Of a stretch of 64,000 nt of DNA, positions 16,536 to 24,561 are shown piece by piece. Numbering within the stretch: the first letter of the stretch is position 1; the number at the start of each line of letters is the position of its first letter. The position numbers were made by a program, and so were the translations under genes. The notes beneath the pieces were generated by a model that saw only the letters and a program-made list of their open reading frames with translations, searched no databases and was not told the origin of the DNA. The stretch comes from Bacillus pseudomycoides DSM 12442 (GTDB lineage Bacteria; Bacillota; Bacilli; Bacillales; Bacillaceae_G), in assembly GCF_000161455.1 (NCBI RefSeq), contig NZ_CM000745.1, positions 793,326-857,325 on the forward strand. The letters run 5' to 3'.

Positions 16536-18984
16536 CAGTGATATAGAACTAGTTAAGATTGAAACAGCAGATTTCTCATTGACTATTAAAGGGAATCCCT
16601 ATCATGAAAAATATGAGAGCTTAAAAAAACATCAATCAATTGCTTCGGATGAAATGATGCATTTTCATGTGTCTGGAGAAGTAGAATCTATCTTAGTATA
16701 TGATGCTCGGTTACAAAAGCTTAGCGAATTAACTGAGCACCCTCCTATCTTTTTCGAGAATAGGAGTTATCAGCTTGTTGTAATTCCTAAAAATGATCAA
16801 GGGTTGTCTTTTTACCATGAACATCCATCTCTTCAAAAGGCAATCAGCTCTACTCAAATGGGTTCATTGAAAATATTAATGGGAAATCTCTTATTTCCAA
16901 ATGAAGTAGGTTATACAACATTTGAAATTCGAGATGATAAAAAATCTCTACTAGCAATTACATTAGAAGTTTTCCCATCAAAGCTTGATTATAAAGACGA
17001 CTATCGAGCATTATTGGAAGAAGTAAATGATGAAATTTACAATTTGGCGTTTCATTTATTGAAAAGAACTTACTTAGGAGCATCAACAATCTATGCGGCT
17101 AATCCATCTAAAAGTGAGTTTTATCGTATTTTAAATGACTCTTTTCGTAGATTTATGAAGGCAATTTCTCATATTAAAAGGCAGCCGCACCATACACTTA
17201 CTACTCGACATCAGCTTGTACAAGGAGAGAAGATTCGTAGGCTTGATTCTGTTGGGATGAATTACTTACGAAAAAGACCTCACTTGTTTCAAGAAGTAGG
17301 AGCAAACATGGTTTCATCAAAAGGAATTACAGCTTATAAGGAAGTATCCTACGATACATTGGAAAATCGGTTTGTTAAGTGGATGATTCAGAGAGTCGTA
17401 CATAAAATCGATGATTTACTTAAATCGTTGGAAAAGGATACTGGATTCAAGAGTTTACCAATTGACGATGATCTGATTCAAAACGTGAGGAAAATGAAAT
17501 CCCAAATGAAGAATGAGTTGAATGATCCATTTTGGAATGGGATTGGTAAATTAGACCGCTCCGTCTTTTCTCTTGTCATTCAAATGGCATCCGGTTATAG
17601 GGATGCGTATCAAATCTTTCTAATGTTATCGAGAGGTCTCACGCTAAGAGGGCAGATCTTTAAAATGTCTGTAAAGGACGTCGCAAGGTTATATGAATAT
17701 TGGACGTATTTAAAGCTTGGACAAATTTTATCTAAAAAATATGAAACAGTGAATCAAGATATTATTAAGGTTCGGCAAGATGGATTATATGTGACACTTG
17801 ATGAAAGTAAAACTGCAAAAAGAACATTTAGGCACCCTGAAACAGATGAAGTGATTGAGCTTTATTTTCAAAAAAGAAATAAAGCATTACCAACTGTCAC
17901 TCAAAAGCCGGATACGGTGCTTGCGATTGAGAAGAAAGGGAAAAGCTATCAATACCAATATATTTTTGATGCTAAATATCGAATCGACTTTGCCAAAAAT
18001 GGTTCCCATTATAAAAGACAGTATGGGACACCGGGTCCAATGGAAGAAGATATTAACACGATGCACCGATATCGAGATGCATTAGTAGTAGATCAAGGTG
18101 GACCATTTGAGCGAACAGCCTATGGAGCTTATGTATTATTCCCGTGGAATCAAGAGGAAGAATATGAGCATCATCCTTTCTATAAAAGCATTGAAAAAGT
18201 AAATATTGGCGGTTTTCCATTTTTACCAAACGCGACAAGACTAGTAGAACAATTTCTTGATCATCTCATTGAAAAAAGTCCAGAAGAGATTATAAGAGAA
18301 GGAATTCTTCCAAGAGGAACAAAAGAAGAATGGGAATCCTCTTTAGATGAAAAGGTATTAGTCGGTAATGTGAAAACAGAAAAGGATTATGAAACATATA
18401 TGAAAGAAGGTTTCTATCAAATTCCTGTTTCACAATTAAAACCAGGCTGGCAAGAAATAAAATACATAGCCTTATATGCACCGAAAAAGTGGTATGGAGA
18501 AAACGGTGGGATTCAACATGTCGCAAGGATTAAAGATATCCATATAAACAGAGAGAATGTACTACCTGGTGATGAAACAAATGATTGTGTTTATTTCGAA
18601 CTAGAGCCATGGAAAAAGTTAGGTCATCACATTTGTCCGGTGGGATATGGAATTCAAACATATATGTTAACGAGCATGTCATTATTAAAGGAAGTACAAG
18701 AGCTTCCTGAATTATTTATGAAATCGAAAGAAGAGCGAGCTCTTTGGAAAATGCTGCGCCGATTTACGAAACAGGTGAAGGTCGAGCTTGATCATTCTGA
18801 TTTGGACAAGGCATCTGCCATTAAGGGTTATTATGTTCAAGATGTTCAAATTAAAATTGATTATGAGCAGGGGAATGTGATGGTTGGAAAAGGGGGAGAG
18901 TTTAAAGAGGTGGCTTTGGATTTGGTTGTTAGGAATTCTTCGATGTTGTTTAAGAGTGTTTTGGGGCAGTTAAGTAGAGATTAA
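16507..18984 (+). CDS. DUF2357/McrC-like nuclease partner of the McrB-like ATPase
   Basis: 825 residues, DUF2357 restriction endonuclease-like family. The first 350 residues carry the DUF2357-type region; at about 385 the helical segment KDVARLYEYWTYLKLGQIL begins the nuclease domain. The PD-(D/E)XK core follows: KPDTVLAIEKKGK, then YIFDAKYRID, in which D and AK form the D...xK catalytic signature (about residues 455-495). The C-terminal 200 residues look like a separate beta-rich module. It starts inside the end of the McrB-like gene, so the pair is made together in stoichiometric amounts. McrBC-type two-gene modules with DUF2357 are known to be widespread defence systems. The modified base or invader recognised here is unknown. 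Confidence 0.85.
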   Translation: MMASPLSGSNSDIELVKIETADFSLTIKGNPYHEKYESLKKHQSIASDEMMHFHVSGEVESILVYDARLQKLSELTEHPPIFFENRSYQLVVIPKNDQGLSFYHEHPSLQKAISSTQMGSLKILMGNLLFPNEVGYTTFEIRDDKKSLLAITLEVFPSKLDYKDDYRALLEEVNDEIYNLAFHLLKRTYLGASTIYAANPSKSEFYRILNDSFRRFMKAISHIKRQPHHTLTTRHQLVQGEKIRRLDSVGMNYLRKRPHLFQEVGANMVSSKGITAYKEVSYDTLENRFVKWMIQRVVHKIDDLLKSLEKDTGFKSLPIDDDLIQNVRKMKSQMKNELNDPFWNGIGKLDRSVFSLVIQMASGYRDAYQIFLMLSRGLTLRGQIFKMSVKDVARLYEYWTYLKLGQILSKKYETVNQDIIKVRQDGLYVTLDESKTAKRTFRHPETDEVIELYFQKRNKALPTVTQKPDTVLAIEKKGKSYQYQYIFDAKYRIDFAKNGSHYKRQYGTPGPMEEDINTMHRYRDALVVDQGGPFERTAYGAYVLFPWNQEEEYEHHPFYKSIEKVNIGGFPFLPNATRLVEQFLDHLIEKSPEEIIREGILPRGTKEEWESSLDEKVLVGNVKTEKDYETYMKEGFYQIPVSQLKPGWQEIKYIALYAPKKWYGENGGIQHVARIKDIHINRENVLPGDETNDCVYFELEPWKKLGHHICPVGYGIQTYMLTSMSLLKEVQELPELFMKSKEERALWKMLRRFTKQVKVELDHSDLDKASAIKGYYVQDVQIKIDYEQGNVMVGKGGEFKEVALDLVVRNSSMLFKSVLGQLSRD

Positions 18985-19049
18985 GGTGTATTGAAAATAA
19001 TAAATATAACAGGGACAACAATTTGTATATCGTAGGTGAGAATTGTATC

Positions 19050-19247
19050 ATGGACAAGAGATCTAATCTATTTTCATATGCGACTAGTGAGTCATCTCAA
19101 GATGCTTTTATTTGTTGGCTAGCAGAGTAGGCAGATCCAGAGTATAAAGAAGCAAACCCAGATTTACATAAAGCGGGTACCGATTTTATTAGAAAGATAT
19201 ATGATTTACATAAAAAGAATTTCCCAGTATCTATTTCTGTCTTATAG
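19050..19247 (+). pseudogene. PD-(D/E)XK nuclease family protein, N-terminal remnant
   Basis: Starting at the ATG at 19050, the frame reads NLFSYATSESSQDAFICWLA, then meets an in-frame TAG (19128-19130), continues in the same frame with DPEYKEANPDLHKAGTDFIRK, and ends at 19247. The N-terminal pattern matches PD-(D/E)XK nuclease superfamily proteins often found in defence islands. The catalytic part is missing. It lies directly behind the McrB/DUF2357 pair and supports reading this segment as an eroded defence island. Confidence 0.6.
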
Positions 19248-19365
19248 ATCCGTTTCGAAAAATACGCTTTCTTCACCTGTTCTCACCTCATTTTGTTTGA
19301 TAAGATTATTATACAACAAAACAAACGTACGTTCTATTAAAAAGACATTTTCTTTAAAAAAGACA

Positions 19366-19420
19366 AAACCGATTCATCCCCCACCTTCACTTCGTTTAGA
19401 GGAGGGGGTCTTCTCGGTTA
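19366..19420 (-). terminator. Terminator of the prolyl 4-hydroxylase gene
   Basis: AACCGA..CCCCC-ACC pairs with GG-AGGGGG..TCGGTT, a long imperfect stem. On the minus strand it is followed by TTTTGTCTTTTTT. Confidence 0.65.
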
Positions 19421-19447
19421 AAATGATAAAGTCGGTACATTTACTTG

Positions 19448-20098
19448 TTACAACAATGCTCTTCTTCTCATCCATTGCGTCGCAACCCATTTTTCACCTT
19501 TGATAACAGGTGCACCGCCATGTAGAGTAAGTTTGTTTATTGATTCATCCTGATAAAAATACTCGAAATATACCGCCATTCCTTTTTTCGGAGATACGGA
19601 AAGATTGAGTTTTGGAAAGAAGGTCTCTCCACCTTCTTCTACATGATTTAAATACATCACAAGTGTACTCATACGATTGTTACTTGCTGCCGCACTATTT
19701 TCTACAAAAAAATCATAATGTGCTTGATATTCTTGGCCAACTGTATACTTTAAAATCTGCAACCCTTCTCCATGTGGGGCAGGAACATTCATGATCGAAG
19801 CGATTCGTCTTTCGATTCTAGTAGTAATCTCGCTTTCTTCTAAAAATGCACCACTGCTCGTCCGAATGTCATTTGTTTTGCGCGAAACACCAATTTTAGA
19901 ACGTTTCATTTTATTTTTAGACATTTCAATTAACGTTTCACACTCTTCATCACTTAATACATTTGCTAAAACGACAATAAGAGGCTCTTCTAGTCTTGAA
20001 ATAATTTGTATTTCTCTATCTTCTGTCACAATGGTGTTCCCTGTGTGGTTAAAAATCGTTAGTTCTGTATTTTTAACTGTTTCATTTTTCGTTGACAT
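19448..20098 (-). CDS. Prolyl 4-hydroxylase (2-oxoglutarate/Fe(II) oxygenase)
   Basis: 216 residues from the ATG at 20098; the longer frame to 20134 lacks a ribosome site, whereas this ATG follows GGGAGATGGGG. The iron ligands H127 and D129 (YQAHYDFF) and H193 (LTLHGGAPV), and the 2-oxoglutarate-binding K203, fall at the positions I recall for the anthrax prolyl 4-hydroxylase, which this protein closely resembles. That enzyme hydroxylates proline in collagen-like (GPP/GXP) peptides and has also been linked to modification of elongation factor Tu. No signal peptide, so it is cytoplasmic. Possible substrates are collagen-like spore or surface proteins encoded elsewhere. It stands alone with its own terminator. 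Confidence 0.9.
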   Translation of the reverse strand: MSTKNETVKNTELTIFNHTGNTIVTEDREIQIISRLEEPLIVVLANVLSDEECETLIEMSKNKMKRSKIGVSRKTNDIRTSSGAFLEESEITTRIERRIASIMNVPAPHGEGLQILKYTVGQEYQAHYDFFVENSAAASNNRMSTLVMYLNHVEEGGETFFPKLNLSVSPKKGMAVYFEYFYQDESINKLTLHGGAPVIKGEKWVATQWMRRRALL

Positions 20099-20220
20099 TT
20101 GCCCCATCTCCCTAAAAAAATGATTAGATAGCATTAATATATCACATTTTTCTCACTATTCATTCTTTACAAAAAATAGAGTGATGATTGAAAAAGAGGA
20201 CATGTAGTTACCTATTCAAA

Positions 20221-20334
20221 CTAACTATTCCGACACCAAAATTTTGTTAAGTTAACACAATTTAAAAATTTATGCTCTTTGCTACATTCAATGATACATT
20301 GTACTTCTTGTTCATAAGTGCGGAAGTCGGCCAT
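20221..20334 (-). CDS. Possible 37-residue small protein or fragment
   Basis: The minus frame from the ATG at 20334 reads MADFRTYEQEVQCIIECSK and ends at a TAG at 20221-20223. The sequence has a natural amphipathic composition, but the nearest purine-rich site is too far upstream (about 16 bases), so it may be the 5' remnant of a longer gene. Family unknown. The rest of 20135-20569 is AT-rich intergenic DNA with the start region of the DnaD gene. Confidence 0.25.
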   Translation of the reverse strand: MADFRTYEQEVQCIIECSKEHKFLNCVNLTKFWCRNS

Positions 20335-20569
20335 GTACAGATTAAAAGAACCCCTCCCAAGCCCCTTACAACCCCCTACCAACAAATAAATCACTAAAAA
20401 GAAACAAAATAAAAAACAAAAAAACTACTACAAGCACGCATTCAAAAAACAGTAGTCGTAGTAATCGTAAAAAATATAAAATAACCCCGCCAAACTTCCT
20501 CCCTTATCCCTATATACATTAAGGAACCACCGATTACATATGTTTCATTAAGGGATAGGAGGAATAAAC

Positions 20570-21430
20570 ATGGCAGTATACCGTAATGTGCAGGTGAACT
20601 TTTGGCAGGATGATTTTGTACTCGATTTAACACCGGAGGAGCGGTATTTTTATATTTATTTGCTGACTTGTTCGAAGACGACGCAATGCGGGATTTATCC
20701 GTTGCCGAAGCGTTTGGCGGAGATGGAGACAGGTTATAACCGGGAGACTGTTGAGAAGTTGCTGCAGCGCTTTGTTGAGTATGGAAAGATATTGTATGAT
20801 GCGGAAACGAAGGAGTTATATATTTTAAATTGGCTGCGTTATAACCCGGTTACGAATACGAATATGGAGAAGTGTGTGTTACGTGAGTTGAAGAGCGTGA
20901 AAAGTAAAGAGTTTGTATATATGTTTCTGCAAAAATGTTTGGAGGAAGAGATGAATATTCCGCTACTTTTAGAGCATTTCGGTATGCCAGGTGAGTTATC
21001 TGAGGTTATTCCGCAAGCATCTATTGAAAGCTATGAAGAGGATGAGGAAGTAGAAGAGACGGAGCCAGGTGGTGGTGTGTTCATGTTTTATGAACAAAAC
21101 TTTGGTAGTTTGTCGTCGTATGCAGCGGAGGAATTAAGTGAATGGATGGCAGATTTATCGGAGGAGCTTGTCTTAAAAGCGCTCCAAATCGCTTTTGAAA
21201 ATAATAAGCGGACGCTTGCTTATGTGAAGGGGATTCTGCGGGATTGGCACGGTAAGGGATATACGAAGGTTATTGAAGTAGAGGAAGCGGCAGCGAAGTT
21301 TCGGAAGAAGGAGCCGACTGCTATGCATGAGACTGAGAAATTTCTAGAGGAGTGTGAAGAGTGGGAGAAAAACGTGCCGTCTGAAGAAGAGTTGCAGAGG
21401 TTCTTGAAAGAAGAGGGATGGCGGCCATGA
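20570..21430 (+). CDS. DnaD-domain phage-like replication protein
   Basis: 286 residues. An N-terminal winged-helix region (LTPEERYFYIYLLTCSKTTQCGIY, METGYNRETVEKLLQRF) is followed by an acidic linker at about 155-170 and a DnaB_2/DnaD domain (residues 170-240: MFYEQNFGSLSSYAAEELSEWM, then FENNKRTLAYVKGILRDW). This is the usual loader/primosome organisator of Gram-positive phages and related islands. Its end overlaps the helicase gene by 13 bases, so the two are co-translated. Codon use is more G-rich than in neighbouring genes, in keeping with mobile origin. No integrase or structural phage gene is nearby, so it is a stranded replication cassette. Confidence 0.85.
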   Translation: MAVYRNVQVNFWQDDFVLDLTPEERYFYIYLLTCSKTTQCGIYPLPKRLAEMETGYNRETVEKLLQRFVEYGKILYDAETKELYILNWLRYNPVTNTNMEKCVLRELKSVKSKEFVYMFLQKCLEEEMNIPLLLEHFGMPGELSEVIPQASIESYEEDEEVEETEPGGGVFMFYEQNFGSLSSYAAEELSEWMADLSEELVLKALQIAFENNKRTLAYVKGILRDWHGKGYTKVIEVEEAAAKFRKKEPTAMHETEKFLEECEEWEKNVPSEEELQRFLKEEGWRP

Positions 21431-22713
21431 GCATTCAAAATATTGAGGCTGAACAGACGGTATTAGGGTCTTTGCTGCTTGATGGTGAACTGATTAAGGA
21501 GTGTAGGCTGACCAATCAGCACTTTTCTACGGCTGTGCATCAAGCTATCTTTAAGTTGATTCGGAAAATAGAGGAGGAAGGACAGCCGCTGGATCTTGTT
21601 GCGCTTGTTTCAAAAATGGAACCTGCTTTTTTGGCGCAAATTGGTGGTATGGAATACCTTGTAAATATAATTGAGAGTGTGCCTACTACTGCTAATTTCT
21701 CCTATTATGAGGGGCTTGTTCGGAATGCCTGGAAAATGAATCAGGCGGGAAGTATGGCGCACAGCATGTGTGAACGGCTTCTTGCGGAGAAGGATGAGAA
21801 AGTAATCGGAGAGACGATTACAAGACTTTGTGAACTGGAAGAGGTGGATTGCACACTTGATTTTGATTTGAAGGATACGTTAGTCGATCTTTATGAAGAG
21901 CTTCATCAAGATACAGAAGAACTCACTGGTATTGAGACAGGTTTTTCAGCTTTAAATAAGATGACGTGTGGCTTGCAGGAAGGGGATTTTGTTGTGATTG
22001 GGGCACGGCCTTCGATGGGAAAGACGGCATTTGCCTTAAACATTGCGCTTCATGCGGCAAAATCGGGTACGGCAGTTGGATTGTTTTCTCTGGAGATGAG
22101 CAACAAGCAACTATTGAAACGAATGGTTTCTTGCTTGGGTGAGGTATCTGGGAAAAGGCTGAAAAACCCGAAGCATCGTTTTACGATAGAGGACTGGGGG
22201 AAAACGAGTCGGGCATTCGCAGAAATTGGGGATCTGCCGCTAGAGATTTATGATAAGGCAGGCGTTACAACGCAGGAGATTTGGGTGCAAGTGCGGAAGC
22301 TAAAACGGAAGTATGCAGATAAAAAATTGCTTGTTATTGTTGATTATTTACAGCTCATTACAGGCGATTCAAAATATCGTGGAAATAGGTTTCAAGAAAT
22401 GAGTGAAATCTCCCGTAAGCTGAAGTTACTAGCACGCGATTTAAATGTGTGCGTCGTAGCGCTGTCGCAATTGTCTCGTGGGGTGGAATCGCGTCAAGAT
22501 AAGCGCCCATTTTTGTCTGACCTAAGAGAGACAGGGCAGATTGAGCAGGATGCGGATGTGATTATGCTTATGTATCGGGAGGATTATTATGAAAAGGAGA
22601 CGGAGCATAAAGATATAACAGAAATTCAGATAGCGAAGCATCGGAATGGTCCTGTTGGGATGCTGAGGTTACGGTTTTTGAAGGAGTTTGGGAGGTTTTT
22701 GGAGGATGGTTAA
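21418..22713 (+). CDS. Replicative DNA helicase, DnaB family (phage-like paralogue)
   Basis: 431 residues. The N-terminal DnaB domain begins IEAEQTVLGSLLLDGELI; a linker helix is followed by the RecA-like motor with Walker A GARPSMGKTAF (about 197-207), the H2 motif LFSLEMSNKQL, Walker B LLVIVDYLQLI and the DRETGQIEQDADVIM-like segment with RED. The usual basic C-terminal tail is absent and the protein is slightly shorter than chromosomal DnaB (about 450). It is coupled to the DnaD-type gene upstream. Two decayed copies of parts of this gene lie at 37392-37448 and 39160-39544, evidence of past duplication or repeated insertion of the cassette. Confidence 0.92.
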   Translation: MAAMSIQNIEAEQTVLGSLLLDGELIKECRLTNQHFSTAVHQAIFKLIRKIEEEGQPLDLVALVSKMEPAFLAQIGGMEYLVNIIESVPTTANFSYYEGLVRNAWKMNQAGSMAHSMCERLLAEKDEKVIGETITRLCELEEVDCTLDFDLKDTLVDLYEELHQDTEELTGIETGFSALNKMTCGLQEGDFVVIGARPSMGKTAFALNIALHAAKSGTAVGLFSLEMSNKQLLKRMVSCLGEVSGKRLKNPKHRFTIEDWGKTSRAFAEIGDLPLEIYDKAGVTTQEIWVQVRKLKRKYADKKLLVIVDYLQLITGDSKYRGNRFQEMSEISRKLKLLARDLNVCVVALSQLSRGVESRQDKRPFLSDLRETGQIEQDADVIMLMYREDYYEKETEHKDITEIQIAKHRNGPVGMLRLRFLKEFGRFLEDG

Positions 22714-22851
22714 AAATAGTCTGGTGAGTTCCATACCTAAAATAATCTTGATTCTTTTTTCAAACAGTTTAGATAAGATTAAGAGGTTGCTAATTAAAAT
22801 TTCTTCAAGCAATAGGTAATGTAATCGAATTGAGGTCTATATTAGGAATAC

Positions 22852-22882
22852 AAAAAGACACTTCATCGAGTGTCTTTTTTAT
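22852..22882 (+). terminator. Terminator hairpin after the DnaD/DnaB pair
   Basis: AAAAGACACT and AGTGTCTTTT form a 10-bp stem with a 6-base loop followed by T residues, 139 bases after the helicase stop. Confidence 0.75.
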
Positions 22883-22895
22883 TGAAATGATATCT

Positions 22896-22958
22896 TTTAT
22901 CCCGCATTAACTGCCCGTAAAAGCCTGATTGGTCGGGCTGATTAAAGTTTCACTTTAT
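22896..22958. repeat. bcr1 repeat, internally deleted copy (63 bp)
   Basis: Both boundary pentamers TTTAT are present. The left arm (TTTATCCCGC) and the right arm (AAAGTTTCACTTTAT) match the full copy at 35101-35255, but about 90 internal bases are missing. Intact ends with a deleted middle are typical of non-autonomous elements. Confidence 0.8.
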
Positions 22959-23392
22959 CTAGCATATATGGTGAACTAGTTGGTCCACCATGCTCAGATT
23001 ATTGCAAAAGTGATCGGTTGAGCCATATGTTTTCTGCTGATACTTCGGACGTAAATCTTTAAGGAAAAGAAAATGGTAAGCCTATACACCTTTTGCTTGC
23101 AAAAAACATCTATCTGCAAGAAAATAAAAGAGGTAAGGGTTGTAAATAATGGTTTAAAACCCAATTATTATCTTTTTAGTAAAATATATCTTATAGATAA
23201 AGTTTAAAAGCTACTTTATAAAAAGGTGGATTTTTTATACTTCCTGCTTAGGTGAGATCATATCAGTTCATAAAGAATGTATGGTGGTCTTTTTATCTTT
23301 TAATCTCGTTTCGTGACAGTGTTAATACCGGAAGCTATTGAAGACAACAATAGAGTATTCATATATAACGAACCGAAGAAAGGAAGCTAAAT
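22959..23392. other. Intergenic region before the membrane beta-helix gene
   Basis: About 430 AT-rich bases with no open frame of coding character on either strand. It holds a weak ribosome site (AAAGGAAG) for the gene at 23393. Nothing else recognised. Confidence 0.4.
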
Positions 23393-24331
23393 ATGGGGAT
23401 GAGTACGATGAAAAAAATGATTGGTTTAATCGTAGGTATAGTGCTAATTATTTTTCTTTTTTACTATCAGAATCATTCTAATTCAGATCGAAAAGAGAAG
23501 ATATATGTTGAGGATTTTAAAGGGACAAATGATTCTGATAAAATTCAATCAGCTATTAATAAAGCAAAGGATAATAAAATAAAGACTGTTTTGCTTGATG
23601 ACAAAAAGTACAAGATTACTTCACCTATCGTTGTGAAGCAAGGTGTTAAGTTGTTATTCGGGTATGGAACACAGTTTATTGTTGATGGTGACTTCAGGGT
23701 GATTGAACTTGAGAAGAATGCTTCAATTGAAGGGGCCTATATTGCCATTGATGATGCGAATTTTAACTCGGAAGTGATCTATTTAGATGGTAAACATAAA
23801 TATTATAACACTTGGAACAAAACACATATAAAGGATATAAATATCATCAATTGGTCTGAAACGAACAAGGGGACAGGGATATCGTTATACGCTGGTGGAA
23901 GAGAACATGAGATTTCTTTTGTTAACTTCGAAAACGTTAAGGTAGTAGGAATGAAGAATGGAGTAAAGTTAAAAGTGGATAAACCGAATTCTGGATATGC
24001 TTGGATAAATGCTAATCGGTTTCTGAATTTTTCTTTAGAGGATTGTGTAAACATGATTTACATGGATAGTCATTCAACGATACCGAATGAGGCTAGCGGG
24101 AATCAATTTACCAATTTACAGATACAACCTTCAAGTAAAACAAAAAGTGTTTTGAAGGTGAGCGGGCAACATAATGAGTTTCATGGGATGTTGTGGGATT
24201 TGAACCAAATCAATCATGGAAACACGATTGTTGAGCTTACGGATAAGAGTATGGATACGACCATTGATATTTCTTCTGTGCCTACGAGCAGAATCTCTGA
24301 TAGGGGACAAGCAAATAAAGTGAAACAGTAA
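23393..24331 (+). CDS. Membrane-anchored right-handed beta-helix protein (pectate-lyase-like fold)
   Basis: 312 residues. A single transmembrane helix (about 10-26) serves as an uncleaved anchor; the rest is outside. The repeat pattern of short beta rungs (KYKITSPIVVKQGVKLLF, FRVIELEKNASIEGAY, VIYLDG, INIINW) is that of Pectate_lyase_3-type parallel beta helices found in phage tail spikes and polysaccharide lyases. It shares clear homology with the larger protein at 24562-26103 on the opposite strand, including a shared WINAN segment and similar ends (SRISDRG versus SILDRG). Its place at the end of an exopolysaccharide locus suggests polymer trimming or binding. Catalytic residues cannot be identified by eye. 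Confidence 0.7.
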   Translation: MGMSTMKKMIGLIVGIVLIIFLFYYQNHSNSDRKEKIYVEDFKGTNDSDKIQSAINKAKDNKIKTVLLDDKKYKITSPIVVKQGVKLLFGYGTQFIVDGDFRVIELEKNASIEGAYIAIDDANFNSEVIYLDGKHKYYNTWNKTHIKDINIINWSETNKGTGISLYAGGREHEISFVNFENVKVVGMKNGVKLKVDKPNSGYAWINANRFLNFSLEDCVNMIYMDSHSTIPNEASGNQFTNLQIQPSSKTKSVLKVSGQHNEFHGMLWDLNQINHGNTIVELTDKSMDTTIDISSVPTSRISDRGQANKVKQ

Positions 24332-24561
24332 CTGTAAGGTTCTCTCAATCGGACATGGCTTTTTTAGGAGGAGCCCCCTAGATTCATGTAGAGACGGGGA
24401 CAATTATTACGTATAAGTTGAATTGTTAGAGTATTTCGTGTATTTGGTATAAGAGGTGATGGTTACGCAAAGTTTTTTGAATCGTTAACATTTGAAGATA
24501 TCGAAGGGGAGTATTTTAATATTTATTAATGGAAGTAAATGAATCTTAGTTTGTATTATTT

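Noticed and set aside
19201..19503. 100-codon plus-strand frame between the nuclease remnant and the hydroxylase
   Set aside because: It spans the terminator of the hydroxylase gene, overlaps the remnant in another frame and looks random.
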